From NCBI RefSeq assembly GCF_903819435.1, contig NZ_CAIJDP010000079.1:310001-374000 (forward strand): DNA of 64,000 nt, given 5' to 3'. Source of the DNA: Flavobacterium salmonis. Lineage in GTDB: Bacteria > Bacteroidota > Bacteroidia > Flavobacteriales > Flavobacteriaceae. The position numbers and the translations under genes are program-made. Below, in pieces: positions 9,156-18,700 of this stretch (the first letter of the stretch is position 1; the number at the start of each line of letters is the position of its first letter). The notes below the pieces were generated by a model. That model worked only from the letters and a program-made list of their open reading frames with translations. It was not told the DNA's origin and searched no databases.

Positions 9156-9190
9156 AAAAAATCTAACGTCCGACCGAAATCGAACGTTAG
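9156..9190 (-). terminator. rho-independent terminator after the rhamnulose-P aldolase fusion gene
   Basis: On the minus strand the hairpin CTAACGTTCGA...CGGACGTTAG (9163-9190; 7-bp stem, one mismatch, 3 further pairs) is followed by a T-run (9156-9161). It lies 48 bp past the stop of the aldolase/dehydrogenase gene and 138 bp before rhaI. It would partly or fully separate rhaT-aldolase from rhaI onwards. Confidence 0.6.
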
Positions 9191-9237
9191 AAAACAAAAA
9201 CCACTTTGTTAAATAAACTTAAAAAAAACTAAACAAC

Positions 9238-11379
9238 TTATCTGTAAAAGCCCATTGTTACTCCACCGTCTACATTCAGGGCATTACCTGTTGATTTGTT
9301 CAACAAGCCTCCTACGAATGCAAAACATGCGTTTGCAATATCATCAGGCAATATAATTTCATTTAATAAGGTACGCTTCGCATAATAAGCAGGCAATTCC
9401 TCAACGGTAATTCCATATGCTTTTGCACGACCTTCAGCCCATCCGCCAGACCAGATATTAGAATCTGAGATTACAGCATCAGGATTAACTGTGTTTACAC
9501 GGATTTTATCAGCACCTAATTCAGCAGCCATCAAACGTGTTAAATGTGCCTGAGCCGCTTTTGCAGAACCGTATCCAGGATTATTAGGACCCGCTACAAC
9601 CGCATTTTTAGAAACGATGTTTACGATATCTCCACCAAAACCTTGTTTGCGCATTACTTCAATTCCGGCTTTTGAAACAATAAATTGTCCTTTAACCAAA
9701 ATGTCATATAATCTGTCCCACTCTTCAAGTGTATGCTCAGCAATTGATTTTGAAATACTGATACCAGCATTGTTTATGATAATATCAGCACCACCAAATG
9801 CTAAACAAGCAGCATCTAATGCTTTTTCAGTACTTACTTCATCTGTAACGTTTAATAGGGTACTTGAAACAGCATCTTTACCAAATGATTTTATAAATTC
9901 TGCTTTTGCACCTTCTAAACGCTCTTCATTAATATCATTGATCACTACGCAAGCTCCTTCTTCAGCAAATCTTTTTGCGATAGCTTTACCAATTCCACCG
10001 GCAGAACCAGTAACTAAAGCTACTCTTCCTGAAAGTGCTTTTGGTTTTGGCATACGCTGTAATTTAGCTTCTTCCAATAACCAGTATTCGATATCAAAAG
10101 CTTCCTGATGTGGCAATGAAGTATATTCAGAAACAGCTTCTGCTCCTTTCATTACATTTACTGCATTTACATAATATTCAGATGCCAAACGAGCCATTGT
10201 TTTATCTTTGGCAAACGTAAACATACCTACTCCAGGATATAAAATTACAACTGGGTTCGGGTCACGCATTGCAGGCGAATTAGATTTTTTACAAGCATTG
10301 TAATACTCTTTGTACATCGCTCTGTAAGCCTCAAAAGCAGGAGTTAATTTTGCTTTAATTGCATTTACATCTGATAAATCTTCGTTTGGATCTAATTCTA
10401 AAACCAAAGGACTGATCTTCGTACGTAAAAAGTGATCCGGGCAAGAAGTTCCCAATGGAGCTAATTTTGACAAGTCATTAGAATTAATAAATTCTAAAAC
10501 TCTTGCATCATCAGTATAATGACCAATCATCTGACGTTCTGAAGAACAGAAACCTCTTAAAATTGGAGCTACTTTTGCTGCTTTTAATTTACGATCCGCT
10601 TCCGGAAGGCTGTCTATTTTTTTACCTCCAAAAACAGGACGTTTTTTTCCATAATTACTTTCTAAATAGTCAGCACATTTTTCAATAACTTCCAATGTGT
10701 TGATATAACTTTCGTAAGCAGTATCTCCCCAAGTAAACAAACCGTGAGAACCTAACATGATTCCGCGTAATTTTTTTCCTTTTTTCTCCGCTTCTTCCAG
10801 ACAGCTTCTCAATTGAAGCCCTAAGTCGAAACCTGGACGCTGCCATCCTACCCAACCGATTTCTCCGTCGAATAATTCTTCTGTGATTTTTGCTCCGTCT
10901 TTTGCTGCAGCAATTGCAATAGCAGCATCAGGGTGGAGGTGATCAATATGTTTAAATGGTAAGAAACCGTGTAAAGGTGTATCAATAGAAGGAGCTTTTG
11001 AAGCTAAATCAAAAATACAGTGGTTAAACAATTCAACCATTTCATCTTCAAACTCAATTCCTCTGTACACATTTTCAAGATTGCGCAATCTGTCTAAATA
11101 AAGAGCAGCACAACCTGATTTTGTCAATGTTCCAATGTCCCCACCAGAACCTTTAATCCACATTACCTCAGAGCTTGCGCCTGTCAATGGGTCTTTATCT
11201 GTAATTTTAACTGAAGTATTTCCTCCTCCATAATTAGTAAGTCTTAAATCTGCTCCTAATAAATTAGAGCGATAGATAAAAAGAGCTACTTCATCTCCTG
11301 CTAATGCTGCAGCTTTAGCATCGTCCCAAAGATAGCTTACATGCTGAAAAGTCATATTGTTTGTGTTTATATTTGACAT
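9238..11379 (-). CDS. bifunctional rhamnulose-1-phosphate aldolase / L-lactaldehyde dehydrogenase
   Basis: A 713-residue fusion. The N-terminal half (to about residue 430) is a class II aldolase domain with zinc-ligand histidines in LHGFLPFKHIDHLHPD and GSHGLFTWG. The C-terminal part (about 445-713) is an SDR domain with VTGSAGGIGKAIA, the YGSAKAA active site and NVDGGVTMGFYR at the end. Known enzymes of this architecture (RhaEW/YuxG type) split L-rhamnulose-1-phosphate into DHAP and L-lactaldehyde and oxidise the aldehyde to L-lactate. This explains the lutABC genes downstream. It follows rhaT by 20 bp and is followed by a terminator-like hairpin. The family call is secure. Confidence 0.94.
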   Translation of the reverse strand: MSNINTNNMTFQHVSYLWDDAKAAALAGDEVALFIYRSNLLGADLRLTNYGGGNTSVKITDKDPLTGASSEVMWIKGSGGDIGTLTKSGCAALYLDRLRNLENVYRGIEFEDEMVELFNHCIFDLASKAPSIDTPLHGFLPFKHIDHLHPDAAIAIAAAKDGAKITEELFDGEIGWVGWQRPGFDLGLQLRSCLEEAEKKGKKLRGIMLGSHGLFTWGDTAYESYINTLEVIEKCADYLESNYGKKRPVFGGKKIDSLPEADRKLKAAKVAPILRGFCSSERQMIGHYTDDARVLEFINSNDLSKLAPLGTSCPDHFLRTKISPLVLELDPNEDLSDVNAIKAKLTPAFEAYRAMYKEYYNACKKSNSPAMRDPNPVVILYPGVGMFTFAKDKTMARLASEYYVNAVNVMKGAEAVSEYTSLPHQEAFDIEYWLLEEAKLQRMPKPKALSGRVALVTGSAGGIGKAIAKRFAEEGACVVINDINEERLEGAKAEFIKSFGKDAVSSTLLNVTDEVSTEKALDAACLAFGGADIIINNAGISISKSIAEHTLEEWDRLYDILVKGQFIVSKAGIEVMRKQGFGGDIVNIVSKNAVVAGPNNPGYGSAKAAQAHLTRLMAAELGADKIRVNTVNPDAVISDSNIWSGGWAEGRAKAYGITVEELPAYYAKRTLLNEIILPDDIANACFAFVGGLLNKSTGNALNVDGGVTMGFYR

Positions 11380-11399
11380 TTTAATATATTAATTGATTA

Positions 11400-12470
11400 T
11401 TATAAAGAGTTCCCAATTCCGACTACAACAATTGATAACATGATGAGTCCGATGCCCAACAAAAATGTGTTGAACGTTTTTTTAGTTACACCTGTCCATT
11501 CTTTAAGGTAGAATCCCCAGAAGTTGGCAGTAAGTATAATAGTTGACATATGTAAAATCCATGAACTTGCTCCGTTTCCTAACTTACTTTCTCCCATTCC
11601 GTAGAAGAAAAACTGAAGGAACCACATAGTACCTGCAATAGCTGAAAAAAGTACATTTTTTGAAATCGGTGTTTTAGTATCTGTATAATTACTAAAAGTT
11701 TTATTTTTAAAATTAAGATAGATACACCATAAAAAGTTAGTTGTTAATCCACCCCAAAGGATAACTATATAGGTAACATTATTTTGAAATAAAAATTCGC
11801 CCTGATTTGGATTCAATGTTTTCCACGCCTCATTAGCCACATCTGCCATTGGTTTTCCTGCTTCAATACCGAAATTAAAGAATGAACTTAAGATACCTGA
11901 AACTATGGCAATAATTAAACCTTTTACTAAACTAAAATCCTTGTCTTTATCTTCATGTCCGGTTGCAAAATCTTTTTCTTTCAGCATCCCAGCCTTTCCT
12001 AAAATAGCAATACCTATAATACATATAAGCACTCCACACAAAACCATTTGCCCTCCTGTGTTTGCAAACATGTCACTAATTGATTCCTTACCTTCTGTTG
12101 GGCTGAAATTGTAGTAAATTGGCGGAATCAAAGCACCGAAAGCAGAACAAAATCCTAAGGTGATTGAGTTACCTAATGACATTCCTAAATAGCGAACACC
12201 TAATCCGTAAGTCAATCCTCCTATACCCCAGATCAATCCCATAGTGTAAGCTAATACTTTTATGTTTGGAGCCGCATTAGCAATGATATCGGTAAAATTC
12301 GGAATTGTTAAGTAAGCAGCGATTGGCGGAACAATTAACCAGGAGAAAAAACCTCCTATTAGCCAGTAGCTTTCCCAAGCCCAATCTTTAACTTTTTTAA
12401 AAGGCATATAAAAACTGCCTGACGAAAATCCTCCAATGGAGTGAAAAATAATTCCGAGTAATGATTCCAT
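11400..12470 (-). CDS. rhaT: L-rhamnose/H+ symporter RhaT
   Basis: A 356-residue integral membrane protein with about ten hydrophobic helices. The opening LLGIIFHSIGGFSSGSFYMPFKKVKDWAWESYW and internal GLTYGLGVRYLGMSLGNS are hallmark RhaT sequences. It imports L-rhamnose across the inner membrane with protons. It is the first gene of the minus-strand rha array and faces a 286-bp divergent intergenic region. That region holds an ACAGGAT tandem repeat oriented towards rhaT, which links its expression to the RG-I operons further right. Confidence 0.95.
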   Translation of the reverse strand: MESLLGIIFHSIGGFSSGSFYMPFKKVKDWAWESYWLIGGFFSWLIVPPIAAYLTIPNFTDIIANAAPNIKVLAYTMGLIWGIGGLTYGLGVRYLGMSLGNSITLGFCSAFGALIPPIYYNFSPTEGKESISDMFANTGGQMVLCGVLICIIGIAILGKAGMLKEKDFATGHEDKDKDFSLVKGLIIAIVSGILSSFFNFGIEAGKPMADVANEAWKTLNPNQGEFLFQNNVTYIVILWGGLTTNFLWCIYLNFKNKTFSNYTDTKTPISKNVLFSAIAGTMWFLQFFFYGMGESKLGNGASSWILHMSTIILTANFWGFYLKEWTGVTKKTFNTFLLGIGLIMLSIVVVGIGNSL

Positions 12471-12510
12471 TTATTTTTTTTTGTGGTTTAAGTTGATAGT
12501 TATTGGTTTG

Positions 12511-12557
12511 GTAAAATAAGAGAATGTAAAAAAGAAAACTATCCTGTACTGTCCTTT
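12511..12557 (-). promoter_or_regulatory. ACAGGAT tandem-repeat operator (site A) and weak -7 box for rhaT
   Basis: Read towards rhaT, 12557-12540 is AAAGGACAGTACAGGATA, matching the shared consensus ACAGGATAGTACAGGATA with a perfect downstream half. The -7 candidate 21 nt further on (TATTTTAC, 12518-12511) fits TANNTTTG at 6 of 8 positions, the weakest among sites A, C, D1, D2 and E. It is one of six copies in the window, all upstream of rhamnose or RG-I operons. Confidence 0.65.
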
Positions 12558-12691
12558 CCTTAATTTATATTTATTTTAAATCATAAATTATTGCAATAAG
12601 AATCGAATTATTGTGATTTTTTAAATTTAAAATTCATATTTTAGCAAACGCCTGCGTAATTAATATCTTTTAATGCTTTTTAAAGAAAATT

Positions 12692-12708
12692 ATTACACAT
12701 AATGTAAT
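12692..12708. promoter_or_regulatory. palindromic candidate GntR operator
   Basis: ATTACACATAATGTAAT is a perfect 6-bp inverted repeat (ATTACA/TGTAAT) with a 5-bp spacer, 48 bp upstream of the GntR regulator gene. It overlaps where the -33 element of the regulator's likely promoter would lie (-7 box TACATTTG at 12726-12733). GntR-family proteins bind short palindromes as dimers, so autoregulation is a reasonable inference. It is distinct from the ACAGGAT direct repeats in the same gap. Confidence 0.45.
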
Positions 12709-12725
12709 TTACAATACCATCTCAA

Positions 12726-12733
12726 TACATTTG
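12726..12733 (+). promoter_or_regulatory. putative -7 box of the GntR regulator gene
   Basis: TACATTTG matches the Bacteroidota -7 consensus TANNTTTG exactly, 23 bp before the ATG at 12757. No convincing TTTG -33 element is present; that position is occupied by the ATTACA/TGTAAT palindrome. Confidence 0.4.
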
Positions 12734-12756
12734 AGAGAGACTTTACTATACCAACC

Positions 12757-13797
12757 ATGATTAAATTAATTAAGATAGATGAAGATTCAAGGGTTCCAAA
12801 ATACAAGCAAATTGTAGATTCAATTCTGCAAAATATTGCTAATGGTAACCTGAAAATAAATCAAAAGATTCCTTCCATAAACAACTTCAGTGAAGAGTTT
12901 TACATGTCAAGGGATACTGTTGAGAAAGCTTATAATATTTTAAAAGAGCGTAAAATTATCTCTTCTATAAGAGGAAAAGGATACTATATTACCCGAACGA
13001 AATTAGAATCTAAAGTCAATATTTTGTTCCTGTTTAATAAACTGAGTGCGTATAAAATGAAAACCTACAGCTCTTTTATTAATACATTAGGAGCAAATGC
13101 ACATGTTGACTTACATATATACCATTGCGATGAAACCTTATTTTTAAATCTGCTGGATAAATTTGAAGGTGCATACGATTATTATGTTATTACGACACAC
13201 TTTAAAACAGACGAATTAAAACATTTAAGTTTTACCGATGAAGTGGCAAAAGCGATCCAGAGAATACCTCAGGAAAAGCTGGTAATTATGGATAACATAA
13301 AAATTGGATTAGGAAGCGAGGTCATCAAAATATATCAGGATTTTGAAAATGATATTTACAATGCCTTAAAAGAAGGACTTACTAAAATAAACAAATACAA
13401 AAGGCTGATTTTAATATATCCGGAAAAAGCCGTTTATCCTTATCCAAGGAGAATTTTGCATGGTTTCAGGAAATTTTGTGTAGAACACGAGATTAATTTT
13501 GAAATCTTAAGTGAAGTTTATGATGATATGATCCTTAAAAAAGGAGACTTATTTATCACTATAGAAGAATCAGACCTGGTTAATTTAGTCAAACAAATCA
13601 GGGACGAAGAATACGTATTAGGAAGTGACATCGGTATTATATCCTACAACGACACCCCGTTAAAAGATTTATTGGGCATAACAGTTATGTCTACTGATTT
13701 TAATGAAATGGGTGAAATTGCTGCAAGAATGATATTAAACAAAGAAAAAGGAGAAATAAAAGTCCCATTTAATTTTATAGATAGAAACTCTATATAA
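12757..13797 (+). CDS. GntR-family transcriptional regulator with LacI-like sensor domain
   Basis: A 346-residue regulator. The N-terminal winged helix (about 1-75) has the GntR signatures VPKYKQIVDSIL, INQKIPSIN and SRDTVEKAYNIL. The remainder is a periplasmic-binding-protein-like effector domain ending in IGIISYNDTPLKDLLGITV and DFNEMGEIAARMIL, as in AraR-type GntR/LacI hybrids. It is divergent from rhaT, so L-rhamnose or a catabolite is the likely effector. It is the only dedicated one-component regulator gene in the window. Whether it binds the ACAGGAT tandem repeats or only the palindrome in front of its own gene is open. Direct repeats placed beside -33 regions are more typical of AraC-type activators. 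Confidence 0.85.
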   Translation: MIKLIKIDEDSRVPKYKQIVDSILQNIANGNLKINQKIPSINNFSEEFYMSRDTVEKAYNILKERKIISSIRGKGYYITRTKLESKVNILFLFNKLSAYKMKTYSSFINTLGANAHVDLHIYHCDETLFLNLLDKFEGAYDYYVITTHFKTDELKHLSFTDEVAKAIQRIPQEKLVIMDNIKIGLGSEVIKIYQDFENDIYNALKEGLTKINKYKRLILIYPEKAVYPYPRRILHGFRKFCVEHEINFEILSEVYDDMILKKGDLFITIEESDLVNLVKQIRDEEYVLGSDIGIISYNDTPLKDLLGITVMSTDFNEMGEIAARMILNKEKGEIKVPFNFIDRNSI

Positions 13798-13909
13798 TTA
13801 ATTGTAAGACTATACCGTTTTTTCAGATTTGTATTCATTACAAAACAATCTTTAAATGTTAATTCTTCAAACTTATTTCTTTTATTTAGAATTATTATAA
13901 ATAATATTT

Positions 13910-13917
13910 TATCTTTG
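13910..13917 (+). promoter_or_regulatory. putative -7 box upstream of the ECF sigma gene
   Basis: TATCTTTG matches TANNTTTG exactly, 65 bp before the sigma-factor ATG. The leader between them contains a short GGAT/ATCC inverted repeat (about 13947-13960). No strong -33 box is seen. Confidence 0.4.
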
Positions 13918-13982
13918 TCACCAGCTTCTGGCCTAATACCACCAAGGGATAACCAATCCTTAACCAGAGTTATATAAAATAG

Positions 13983-14582
13983 ATGAATATTAATACCCGC
14001 TTTGAATCCGAAACTTTTGAATCTTTTAAAAAAGGAGAAGAAGCTGCGTTTACCTATTTTTATCATAACTATTTTAGCAGGATTGCTTCTTTCTGTGTTC
14101 AATTTGTTTATGATGCTGATGAAGCAGAAAATCTGGCACAAGAAGCTTTCATTAATTTATGGGAAAACAGGGAAAACATTGATTCCATAAACGGAATACA
14201 ATCCTTTTTATATACTTACGCCAAATCAAAATGCCTGAACTTCATCAGGCATAATAAGGTCAAAGATAAATTCAAAAACGACTTATTAAATCACAAAGAA
14301 AGAGAACTCGACATCGAAGTCTTAAATTCGATTCAGTTTGATACTTTAGAATTGACCGAATTAGAACGCATTATTAACGAATCGATAAACGATTTACCTC
14401 CCAAAACGCGTGAAGTTTTTATCAAAAAACGTTTTGAAAATAAAAAAAACGCAGAAATCGCAGAAGAAATGCAGGTAACTTTAAAAGCTGTTGAAGCCCA
14501 TATGACAAAGGCTTTGAAGATTTTAAAAACAAAATTATCTGATTATTTATTCCTGATTTTTATTCTTATTTGTAATAATTAA
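13983..14582 (+). CDS. ECF RNA polymerase sigma-70 factor (FecI-like, Bacteroidota type)
   Basis: A 199-residue ECF sigma factor. Region 2 includes AENLAQEAFINLWENRENI and SFLYTYAKSKCLNFIRHNK. Region 4 includes INDLPPKTREVFIKKRFENKKNAEIA and VTLKAVEAHMTKALKILK, the helix-turn-helix that reads the -35 element. The C-terminus is unusually hydrophobic (LFLIFILIC). It is followed by an anti-sigma gene after 67 bp and then a TonB receptor with an STN domain, the standard layout of trans-envelope signalling systems. It most likely drives the downstream susC/susD/peroxidase genes when the receptor is occupied. Confidence 0.93.
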   Translation: MNINTRFESETFESFKKGEEAAFTYFYHNYFSRIASFCVQFVYDADEAENLAQEAFINLWENRENIDSINGIQSFLYTYAKSKCLNFIRHNKVKDKFKNDLLNHKERELDIEVLNSIQFDTLELTELERIINESINDLPPKTREVFIKKRFENKKNAEIAEEMQVTLKAVEAHMTKALKILKTKLSDYLFLIFILICNN

Positions 14583-14649
14583 AAATTAAACATAGGGTTT
14601 TTGATTTCTGAAGTGTACTAATAATAACGAGAAGTTTAAAACTCAAAGT

Positions 14650-15753
14650 ATGACATCAGAAATCATTTATAAGTACTTATCAAAGGAAGCCTCAGAGCAG
14701 GAAGTTCAAACTCTTTTTGAATGGATTGAAGCTTCTGAAGAAAATAAGAAGCAGTTCATCATTATAAAGAAGACCTGGGTACTTACAGCTTTAACAAAAG
14801 ATATTTCTGCCGATACTGCTCCGGTAATTAAAATTAAACCAAAAAATAAGACTCGTAAATATTTTCAATATGCTGCCGTCTTTATTGTATTACTTGGTTT
14901 AGTGAAAATAGCCTTCAATTTCAACCAAAGAGCAAAAAATTCAAAAGAAATTGTACTTGAACTTGGCAATGGTCAGACAGAATATATCACAAAAAACAAT
15001 CACAGCAACTTAGTTAATGATAAAGGCGAACTGATTGCAAAAAAACTTCCCGGTCAAATTGTTTACTTTGGAAAAACAAAAGATGACGAAGTTATATACA
15101 ACTTACTTAAAGTTCCTTATGGCAAAACATTTAAACTTACACTTTCAGACGGAACTATTGTAAACCTGAACTCCGGAACCACTTTACGCTATCCTGAACA
15201 GTTTGGAATTAACGGAAAAAGAACTGTTTATTTAACTGGAGAAGCTTTTTTTGAAGTAACTAAAGACAAAGAACATCCTTTTATAGTAAACTCAAATCAG
15301 GTAGATATTGAGGTTTTGGGTACTAAATTTAATGTGAGTGCTTATCCTGAAAATCCTTCTGTTAATAGTGTTTTGGTTGAAGGAAGTATTCAGATGTATG
15401 AAACTCAAAATCCATCGAATTCTGTATTGCTGAAACCAAACCAAATGGCTACATGGCAAAACAGTACGAAGAAAATCACAACAAAGTCTGTCGATTCTGC
15501 TTTTTATTCTACATGGACAAAAGGCGAGCTTACTTTTCATGATACCCCGTTCTCAACTATTGCGAAAATAATTCAGCGAACCTATGATGTTGAAATTATC
15601 AATAAAAATTCGGATTTGGCCAAACAGAATTTTACCGGGACAATTAAAATTAGTGAATCGAGCGTCGAAAACATTTTAGAACTCCTAAAACGTGACACCC
15701 CGTTTGATTACACAATTAACCAAAATACCATTACCATTAACAACCTTCCATAA
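14650..15753 (+). CDS. FecR-type anti-sigma factor
   Basis: A 367-residue inner-membrane anti-sigma factor. It has a cytoplasmic N-terminal domain (YKYLSKEASEQEVQTLFEWI), one transmembrane helix (YFQYAAVFIVLLGLVKIAF, about 74-92) and a periplasmic FecR domain (LSDGTIVNLNSGTTLRYP, YLTGEAFFEV, VLGTKFNVSAY). A C-terminal DUF4974/STN-like domain (FHDTPFSTIAKIIQRTYDVEI) follows. It would hold the upstream sigma factor inactive until the STN domain of the SusC protein contacts its periplasmic part. The susC start is 12 bp downstream, so sensor and receptor are coupled. Confidence 0.93.
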   Translation: MTSEIIYKYLSKEASEQEVQTLFEWIEASEENKKQFIIIKKTWVLTALTKDISADTAPVIKIKPKNKTRKYFQYAAVFIVLLGLVKIAFNFNQRAKNSKEIVLELGNGQTEYITKNNHSNLVNDKGELIAKKLPGQIVYFGKTKDDEVIYNLLKVPYGKTFKLTLSDGTIVNLNSGTTLRYPEQFGINGKRTVYLTGEAFFEVTKDKEHPFIVNSNQVDIEVLGTKFNVSAYPENPSVNSVLVEGSIQMYETQNPSNSVLLKPNQMATWQNSTKKITTKSVDSAFYSTWTKGELTFHDTPFSTIAKIIQRTYDVEIINKNSDLAKQNFTGTIKISESSVENILELLKRDTPFDYTINQNTITINNLP

Positions 15754-15765
15754 CTTATTAAAAAT

Positions 15766-18700
15766 ATGACGTTTACAAAAATTTATTCAAGAAAAATTAT
15801 ATTTTTCTTAGCCATTTTTTTATCCTGTTTTAAAGGTTTTTCGCAAAAAAAGCCGATTACGTTACATTTTAACAACGAACCTATAAGTCTGATTATCAAA
15901 TCTATTGAAGGCCAAACAGATTTCAGGATTATTTACAATGCAAAAAAAATTGATACAGATCAAAAAGCCAGTATCAATGTGAATAATGCCTCCTTGGAAA
16001 CTGTTTTGACAAAACTATTCAAAGGCAGAAATATTTCATTTTACATCCAGAAAAAACAGGTTTTATTAACTAGCTCTGCTCCTGCCTCTGCAGATAGTTC
16101 AGACGAAACAGAAAGAACAATCAAAGGAATTGTACTAAGTGCTAAAGATAGCTCGCCGCTATCAGGAGCTACTGTAATGGTAAAAGGAACCGGGAGAGGC
16201 GCCATAACCGATTTTGACGGACGATTTATCTACCAGTTAAGAGAAAAAGACATTAATAATGTTGTACTTCAGGTTGTGCTTCTGGGAATGATAACTCAAA
16301 ATCAAGAAGTTGGACATAAAAATAATTTTACTTTTTACATGGAAGAAGCTATAGATGAACTAAATCCAGTTATTATTACATCTTCTTATGGGACAAAAAA
16401 GCTAAAAGAGGAAATTGTAGGGAGTATTTCAACTATAACGGCAAAAGATATCCCTGTGCATCAAGCCTCAGAAAGTATTGATAAAATGCTTGAAGGGCAA
16501 ATGGCTGGTGTTTTAGTTGAAAATACTTCTGGCGTTGGCGGACCTGTAAAAATTAATATTCGTGGAGAAGGGACCATAAAATCCTTAAATAGTTCAATTT
16601 TAAACACTTCAACACAACCCTTAATTATTGTAGACGGTGTCATTATGAGTGAGCAGTCTGGCATTGACAATGAATACTTTGATGGCGGAAGGTTTTCGGA
16701 AGGATTGTCAAATCCGTTAGCGAAAATTTCTTCGGATAATATCGAAAGCTGGACTGTATTAAAAGATGCTGCTGCTGTAGGTATTTATGGAGCTGATGGT
16801 GCGAATGGTGTAATTTTAATTACCACCAAAAAAGGGCAACAAGGAAACACTAAATTTACTTTTTCAAATCAATTAGGAGTTTCATCGGCAATCAATCAAA
16901 TTAAATATTTGAACGGAGAACAATACACAGAACTTCGAAATACATACTTAAAAAATACAACACCCGGCTACGTTGCTGTACCTTATAATGGTATCAATAC
17001 AGATTGGTTTGATTTATTAAACCAAACCGGAATTTACAACAAATACAATTTTAGCGTTTCCGGAGCAACTTCTAAATTCTCCTACCGAAACAATCTTACT
17101 TATCTAAATATTGACGAGCCACAATTAGGCAATACGACCAAACAATTGAATGGTGGAATCAATTTAGGGTTTCAATCTTCAAAATGGAATGTCAATTTGT
17201 CTTTAAACCCAAGTTTAATTAAAAAAGACGAACCTAATACTTTTTATGATTTTGCTTATATCCCTACGCTGTCTCCTTATAATGAAGACGGAACTTATTC
17301 GATGCTTGGGGTTTCAGGGGGAAATACCGGAGGGAATCCATTAGCAGCTATTGAACAAAACAAAAATGAAACCGAAAGTTTTGGACTTCTTGGTAGCTTA
17401 AACATTGGATATAAATTGAGTAAAAATATCAGATTCAATACTTTATTCGGAATAGATTATACTGATAAAACCCAGGACAGATGGTATTCAGGAGATAATG
17501 AAAGCGGAAGAAACAACGGAACATTTACTTTAGACGGAGTATCATATAATAACTGGGGGAGAAGACTTTTAAACCAGAGACATACCCAAAAATGGAATTG
17601 GCAAGGGCAAATGCTATTTGAAAAGGAAATCAATGAAAACCATAAAATTGACGGAGTTTTAGGCTTTGAACTTGCTGATGAAAATGGAGATTTCAACTAT
17701 TCTTCAGCTTCTGGATTTGTGAATTATTCTAAAATTCAGAATATTCATGATGCTATTCAGGATGATGATCCGGATACTTTAATAGATGAAACAAATGGAA
17801 GACAAACTGTTGGAAGTGAAATAAGCAATGCCTCCAGAGTTTCTGCATTTGCTCAGCTTAACTATAATTACAAAAAGAAATATTATGCGTTATTCAATAT
17901 CCGACGTGATCAGAGTTCTGTTTTTGGTGATGATTCGGATGTAGCTTTAAATAGTAGTGGTGGATTGGCATGGGTTATCAGTAACGAAAACTTCCTGAAA
18001 TCAAATTCATGGATCGATTTATTAAAGCTAAAAGCAAGTTATGGTTCGACAGGTAATTCCAGAATTGGTTCTTACCGATCTAAAGGACTTTATAACATTA
18101 CACAAAACGGATATAATGGTTCAGCAGATGTTACTCCGGGTGCCTCTCCAAACGGAAAATTAAGCTGGGAAAAAAACCTGAAATTCAATGCCGGAATTGA
18201 TTTTAATATTTTTAAACGAATTGAACTTACTTTCGAATACTATTACGATAACAAGGAGGATATGATTACCGGCCGTAACATTCCGACAGAATTAGGATAT
18301 GGTACGATGCAGCTCAATGCTTCAAGTATGTACAATAAGGGTTTTGAATTTACGACCAGAATAAACTGGTTTAAAAAAGACAACTTTAAATGGGTAAGTT
18401 CCTTTAATATCTCTACTGTTCAAAACGAAGTAACCAATTTAATAGGTTTAGGAAGTGCTTATTCTGTATCTAATCTGGCTCTTGCTCAAAAAGTAGGTTA
18501 CAGTACAACCACTATTTGGGGCGTAAACTGGATTGGTGTTGATCCGGCGACTGGACGTGATTTGATTAGAAAAGATGGTAAAGTTTATGATGCTGCAACT
18601 TACGACAGTTTGTTTACAGAAGCTGACTGGCAACCTATTGGCGATACAAGAGCAGATGCTTTTGGTGGTTTTAGTAATTCTATCACATTTAATCAAATTA

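Noticed and set aside
9617..10108. A 163-codon plus-strand frame inside the aldolase/dehydrogenase fusion gene
   Set aside because: Antisense to the SDR domain, whose motifs are clear; Ser/Pro-rich composition is typical of a shadow.
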